Assembly (NCBI GenBank): GCA_045540015.1
Contig: JAZQGP010000047.1
Span: forward strand, 36,905 to 100,904
DNA: 64,000 nucleotides
Direction of reading: 5' to 3'
Origin: UMGS1387 sp045540015
GTDB taxonomy: Bacteria; Bacillota; Clostridia; Oscillospirales; CAG-382
Each line of letters opens with the position of its first letter. The stretch's first letter is position 1. Positions 61,179 to 64,000 of the stretch are shown in pieces. The position numbers and the translations under genes are program-made. The notes beneath the pieces are model-generated. The model saw only the letters and a program-made list of their open reading frames with translations, had not been told where the DNA came from and ran no database searches.

Positions 61179-62264
61179 ATGAAACACGAAACATATGCAA
61201 TAAGAAGCGGTTGGGACGGCAAAAAGTGCCTTGTTCATGCAAGATGCTGTATGACACCGGATTTTATGATAGCCACGGCACAGCATCTCGACGTTAAAGG
61301 TTCGGATTTATTTGACGGAATACAGATGAGCCTGAGCTTTGACGAGGGCAGAACATGGTCGGAATTTGTGCCGCAAAAAGGGCTTCAACCTATAGTAAAC
61401 GGTGATATAACAAGCGTCGGCTGCGATGCAACGCCTTTTTATCATAAAAAGACGGGTAAAATACTTCTTACAGGGCACATGGCAAACTATGCAAAAAACT
61501 CAAATCATCCTGTTTCGGGAACAAAGGCTACTTTTTACAGCGTTTTCGATTATGAGAAAAACGAATTTAAACAGATGAAGTATGTAGAAATGCCCGATGG
61601 CTATGAAAAAACAGGAGGCGGTTGTTCGCAGATAATGGAGCTTGAAAACGGAGATTTGCTCATCCCGATATACATTCACAAAAAAGGCGAAGAAAACGCT
61701 TACTGTGCGGTTATGCATTGCTCGTTTGACGGAGAAAATCTGAAATTTATTGAAATTGGAAACGAAATGACATTGACCATTCAAAGAGGTCTTTGCGAGC
61801 CGTCAATAGTTTTTCATAAAGGTGTTTACTATCTTACAATGAGAAACGATGAATGCGGTGTTGTCGCAAGAAGTACGGACGGGCTTCACTATTCGGACAT
61901 GCACATATGGGCATGGGATGACGGAAGCCTTCTTCAGAGCTATAACACCCAACAGCACTGGATGATAGTGCATGACGAGCTGTATCTTATCTATACAAGA
62001 CGCAACGGAAAAAACGACCACGTATTCCGTCACAGAGCACCGCTCTATGCCGCAAAAGTCGAAAACATGCGTCTTATAAAAGAAACCGAAATTCAGCTTA
62101 CGCCCGAAAGAGGAGCAAGATGCGGAAACTTCGGAGCGTGCGAATATAAAGACGGCAAGAGCATGGTTATGGCTGCAGAGTGGATGCAAAGCTGGAACGA
62201 ACAGGATGGCGTCTGCGAAAAATACGGCAGCGACAATTCCATTTTTGTTTCTATCGTAGGTTAG
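61179..62264 (+). CDS. Sialidase-fold (BNR/Asp-box beta-propeller) protein
   Basis: This 361-residue protein has the beta-propeller pattern with a clear Asp box LSFDEGRTWSEF, a second GVVARSTDGLHYS segment, and start RSGWDGKKCLVHARCCMTPDF. Sialidase (GH33) arginine-triad residues are not evident, so it may be a non-sialic glycosidase, a hydrolase of GH93-like type, or a carbohydrate-binding protein. No signal peptide; likely cytoplasmic. AGGAG lies at 61164-61168; ATG 61179 is well spaced and ATG 61173 is possible. Separate from GH92 by 150 bases. Confidence 0.65.
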   Translation: MKHETYAIRSGWDGKKCLVHARCCMTPDFMIATAQHLDVKGSDLFDGIQMSLSFDEGRTWSEFVPQKGLQPIVNGDITSVGCDATPFYHKKTGKILLTGHMANYAKNSNHPVSGTKATFYSVFDYEKNEFKQMKYVEMPDGYEKTGGGCSQIMELENGDLLIPIYIHKKGEENAYCAVMHCSFDGENLKFIEIGNEMTLTIQRGLCEPSIVFHKGVYYLTMRNDECGVVARSTDGLHYSDMHIWAWDDGSLLQSYNTQQHWMIVHDELYLIYTRRNGKNDHVFRHRAPLYAAKVENMRLIKETEIQLTPERGARCGNFGACEYKDGKSMVMAAEWMQSWNEQDGVCEKYGSDNSIFVSIVG

Positions 62265-62294
62265 CCGACAACAAAAAGTTGCATAAACAAGCAA

Positions 62295-62327
62295 AAACCG
62301 CACTGCAAAACAGTGCGGTTTAATTTG
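62295..62327. terminator. Bidirectional terminator
   Basis: AAACCGCACTG / CAGTGCGGTTT stem with T-run on each strand, between the sialidase-fold gene and the ferredoxin gene. Confidence 0.9.
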
Positions 62328-62340
62328 TCATCCCAATTAA

Positions 62341-62511
62341 TTATTCTGCTGCGGGAGCCTCAACAGGACAAGTAGCAGCACAAGCTCCACAGTCAATGCA
62401 GAGTTCCTTGTTGATTTCGTACTTGCCGTCCTTTTCAGCGATTGCCTCTACAGGACATTCATCAGCACATGCGCCGCAAGCGATGCATGCGTCAGAAATT
62501 ACGTATGCCAT
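62341..62511 (-). CDS. 2[4Fe-4S] clostridial-type ferredoxin
   Basis: This 56-residue protein has two CxxCxxCxxxCP motifs (CIACGACADECP and CIDCGACAATCP), binding two [4Fe-4S] clusters, and is the classic small electron carrier of anaerobes. It starts MAYVISDA. GGAGGTG lies upstream of ATG 62511. It stands alone between terminator and ribU. Confidence 0.96.
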   Translation of the reverse strand: MAYVISDACIACGACADECPVEAIAEKDGKYEINKELCIDCGACAATCPVEAPAAE

Positions 62512-62618
62512 TCTAAAACACCTCCAAACTTAGGCTAATTGCATTATATCACATCTATCGTACAATACATATATATTTTTTTAACGAATTATAAATTTTT
62601 TCATTAATACGCATCGAT

Positions 62619-63170
62619 TTATCTCAAAATTTTGGAAAGATGCGGTCTTACGTACTTATAAACAAGACCGAAAACAATACATGTTACCATATCTTTAATT
62701 GCATTAAACGGCAACACACCTGCAAAAATATACACACCTTTTCCGATTTCATTGAAATTGACAAAAGCCGAATACAGCGGTATCATAATAAAGTAGTTTA
62801 CAGCCATGGCAGTTACAATCTGGCAAGCCGCTGCAATTACAAGGCTCAAAGCAAGCTTACGCTTCACATTTTTAAACGCCTTATAAAGCACACCCGTCAC
62901 AACAACAAAAACTGCACTTATAAGAAAGTTGGAAAGCTCGCCAATCATCGCCGTACTTGATGCAACCAGATGAACTGTATTTCTTATGAGCACAACAACA
63001 CCGCCCACAAGCGGATCAATTGTGATAGATGCAAATATAGCGGGAACATCCGCAAAATCTATCTCAAGCCACGAGAAAGCAGGGATAATAGAAAACGTCG
63101 GAAACATATAGAGAATTGCCGACATTGCCGCAAGAACGCCCGCAAGGGCTATTTTCTTTGAATGTTTCAT
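62619..63170 (-). CDS. ribU: Riboflavin ECF transporter S component (RibU-like)
   Basis: This 183-residue membrane protein has about six transmembrane helices and RibU features: LAGVLAAMSAILYMFPTFSIIPAFSWLEIDFADVPAIFASI at the N-terminus and VLPFNAIKDMVTCIVFGLVYKYVRPHL at the C-terminus. RibU binds riboflavin and works with the shared ECF energising module (EcfA, EcfA', EcfT; not in the window). The upstream FMN riboswitch strongly supports the assignment. AGAGG precedes ATG 63170. Confidence 0.93.
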   Translation of the reverse strand: MKHSKKIALAGVLAAMSAILYMFPTFSIIPAFSWLEIDFADVPAIFASITIDPLVGGVVVLIRNTVHLVASSTAMIGELSNFLISAVFVVVTGVLYKAFKNVKRKLALSLVIAAACQIVTAMAVNYFIMIPLYSAFVNFNEIGKGVYIFAGVLPFNAIKDMVTCIVFGLVYKYVRPHLSKILR

Positions 63171-63217
63171 AATGAATTACCTCTTTTCAGTGTATGTATA
63201 AAACTCCAAAGGGCAAC

Positions 63218-63250
63218 AAAAAATGCCTTTGAGATTAACACCTCAAGGCA
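63218..63250 (-). terminator. FMN riboswitch-linked terminator
   Basis: Minus strand GCCTTGAG / CTCAAAGGC stem with T6 tail, 48 bases upstream of the ribU start; likely the expression platform. Confidence 0.88.
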
Positions 63251-63292
63251 GACAACTTTTATGATTCTAAAAAAACAGAACCCTAAATATTC

Positions 63293-63424
63293 GTCTTTAC
63301 TTCATCCAGACTATAACTGTCGGTACCGGAATTGACAAAACACATCTCACCGGTTCTGCAAAGGTACACAGTACCTGCTCTCGGACTATACCGCCGGTAG
63401 GGAAATTCTCCCTGCCCTAAAGAC
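63293..63424 (-). promoter_or_regulatory. FMN riboswitch (RFN element)
   Basis: The minus strand carries the conserved core AGGGCAGGGAGAATTTCCC, ACCGGCGGTATAGTCCGAG, CCGGTGAGATG and ACCGACAGTTATAGTCTGGA in the right order; P1 pairs GTCTTTA with TAAAGAC. FMN binding is expected to stabilise the terminator at 63218 and repress ribU. Confidence 0.95.
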
Positions 63425-63427
63425 CCC

Positions 63428-63496
63428 GCTTTTTGTAAAAAGCTTGGCAAAAACTTTTGATCGGCGAAATCGAAATTCGAAGAACTTCGATTTCGC
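63428..63496 (+). repeat. Bipartite hairpin element, copy 4
   Basis: Hairpin 1 GCTTTTTGTAAAAAGC (63428-63443); linker GCAAAAACTTTTGATCG; hairpin 2 GCGAAATCGAA / TTCGATTTCGC (63464-63496). Confidence 0.85.
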
Positions 63497-63594
63497 AAAA
63501 CTGCATATTAAATTCATTCTAAAAATGAGGATTTATAGCTCTTTTTTAGCTAAACTGATATTATATTATGTTTTGCAAAATTAACTAATATTCC

Positions 63595-63668
63595 GTCAAA
63601 TTGAAGTTGTTCAAACTTCAATTTGACCAATGAAAAGTTCTTTGCTTACTTTCTTTCAAGAAAGTAAG
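63595..63668 (-). repeat. Bipartite hairpin element, copy 5 (inverted)
   Basis: Read on the minus strand: hairpin 1 CTTACTTTCTT / AAGAAAGTAAG (63668-63645), linker GCAAAGAACTTTTCATTG, hairpin 2 with stem GTCAAATTGAAGTT pairing with AACTTCAATTTGAC (63627-63595). It faces copy 4 across a 100-base AT-rich gap with no recognised content. Confidence 0.85.
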
Positions 63669-63692
63669 GGACACCTGTTGGTGCCCCTTTTT
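63668..63692. terminator. Terminator of tuf
   Basis: GGGACACC / GGTGCCCC hairpin with T-run on the + strand and T-rich tail on the minus strand; it fuses with element copy 5. Confidence 0.65.
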
Positions 63693-63735
63693 ACTGCGCG
63701 AGGCAGTTATATTTGGTTTATAACCGAATCAGCAA

Positions 63736-64000
63736 TTAGCCAATGATATCGGTAACAACGCCGGAACCTACAGTTCTGCCGCCTTCACGGATAGCAAAAC
63801 GGAGACCCTTTTCCATAGCTACGGGAACGATGAGTTCTACGTTCATATCAACGTTATCGCCGGGGTTGCACATTTCAACGCCATCGGGAAGAGTGATGAT
63901 ACCTGTAACGTCAGTTGTTCTGAAGAAGAACTGAGGTCTGTAGTTGGAGAAGAAGGGCTTATGACGTCCGCCTTCCTTTTCAGTAAGAACGTAAACCTGA
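63736..64000 (-). CDS. tuf: C-terminal part of elongation factor Tu
   Basis: The last 87 codons and stop of EF-Tu are visible; the gene continues beyond the window. The reading QVYVLTEKEGGRHKPFFSNYRPQFFFRTTDVTG, MCNPGDNVDMNVELIVPVAME and LRFAIREGGRTVGSGVVTDIIG is domain 3 of EF-Tu, which binds aminoacyl-tRNA and interacts with EF-Ts. Confidence 0.97.
   Translation of the reverse strand, partial: QVYVLTEKEGGRHKPFFSNYRPQFFFRTTDVTGIITLPDGVEMCNPGDNVDMNVELIVPVAMEKGLRFAIREGGRTVGSGVVTDIIG

Overview
The window looks like chromosomal DNA of an anaerobic, endospore-forming gut Clostridia, probably Oscillospirales/Ruminococcaceae-like. The evidence is sporulation genes (gpr, spoIIP, a SpoIIQ-type M23 protein, a YaaT-type PSP1 protein), oxygen-independent ribonucleotide reduction (nrdD-nrdG), a T-box before thrS, an FMN riboswitch before a RibU-type transporter, Firmicutes-type sigma-A promoters (TTGACA-17-TATAAT), and many genes for plant or host glycan breakdown. 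No phage, integrase, transposase or CRISPR array was seen. The assignment rests on gene content only. || Layout: 1-5960 holds the end of a surface CBM protein and the sporulation block spoIIP-gpr divergent from rpsT, then a DUF421/DUF4363 pair. 6000-15500 is a rightward run: guaB, a secreted copper-amine-oxidase-like protein, a two-component system, rnhB, yraN, a dipeptidase and thrC. 15650-21033 is a leftward operon, recD2 followed by three M42 peptidase paralogues. 21240-26017 has an intracellular GH2 enzyme and a secreted two-repeat protein with a 41-residue microprotein. 26449-34390 is a rightward housekeeping run: ruvC, holB-like, yaaT, truB, glyA, maf and an acyl-CoA synthetase. 34436-36860 has an RluA synthase, three tRNAs and spoIIQ. 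37122-43554 has nrdDG, then leftward smpB, a UDP-glucose dehydrogenase gene behind a probable structured RNA, a GHMP sugar kinase and ppa. 43671-45106 is a ten-tRNA operon with an internal duplication. 45336-49000 has a SLOG/XRE pair, thrS and hinT. 49351-62264 is the carbohydrate region: DUF6259-like hydrolase, methyltransferase-like gene, uxaB-uxaA, an Asn/Gln-rich peptide, a PfkB/unknown/HAD operon, GH92 and a sialidase-fold protein. 62341-64000 has a 2x[4Fe-4S] ferredoxin, ribU with its riboswitch, and the 3' end of tuf. || How the genes work together: uxaB and uxaA reduce tagaturonate and dehydrate altronate in galacturonate (pectin) catabolism. The GHMP kinase at 41780 carries a galacturonokinase-like signature. 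GH2, GH92 and the sialidase-fold protein lack signal peptides and presumably act on imported oligosaccharides. RibU imports riboflavin under FMN control. The sporulation genes fit the engulfment SpoIIP/SpoIIQ machinery and spore germination (Gpr). || The most interesting unexplained signal is non-coding. A two-hairpin intergenic element (hairpin 1, a conserved GCAAARAACTTTT linker, hairpin 2) occurs in five full copies and three partial ones, with compensatory changes in hairpin 2. Two full copies are followed by a longer structured repeat, also with covarying stems, that shares a core (ATAGGCGT...ACA.AGG.AAG) with a promoter- and terminator-bounded RNA upstream of the UDP-glucose dehydrogenase gene. 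This may be an undescribed RNA or mobile-repeat family.
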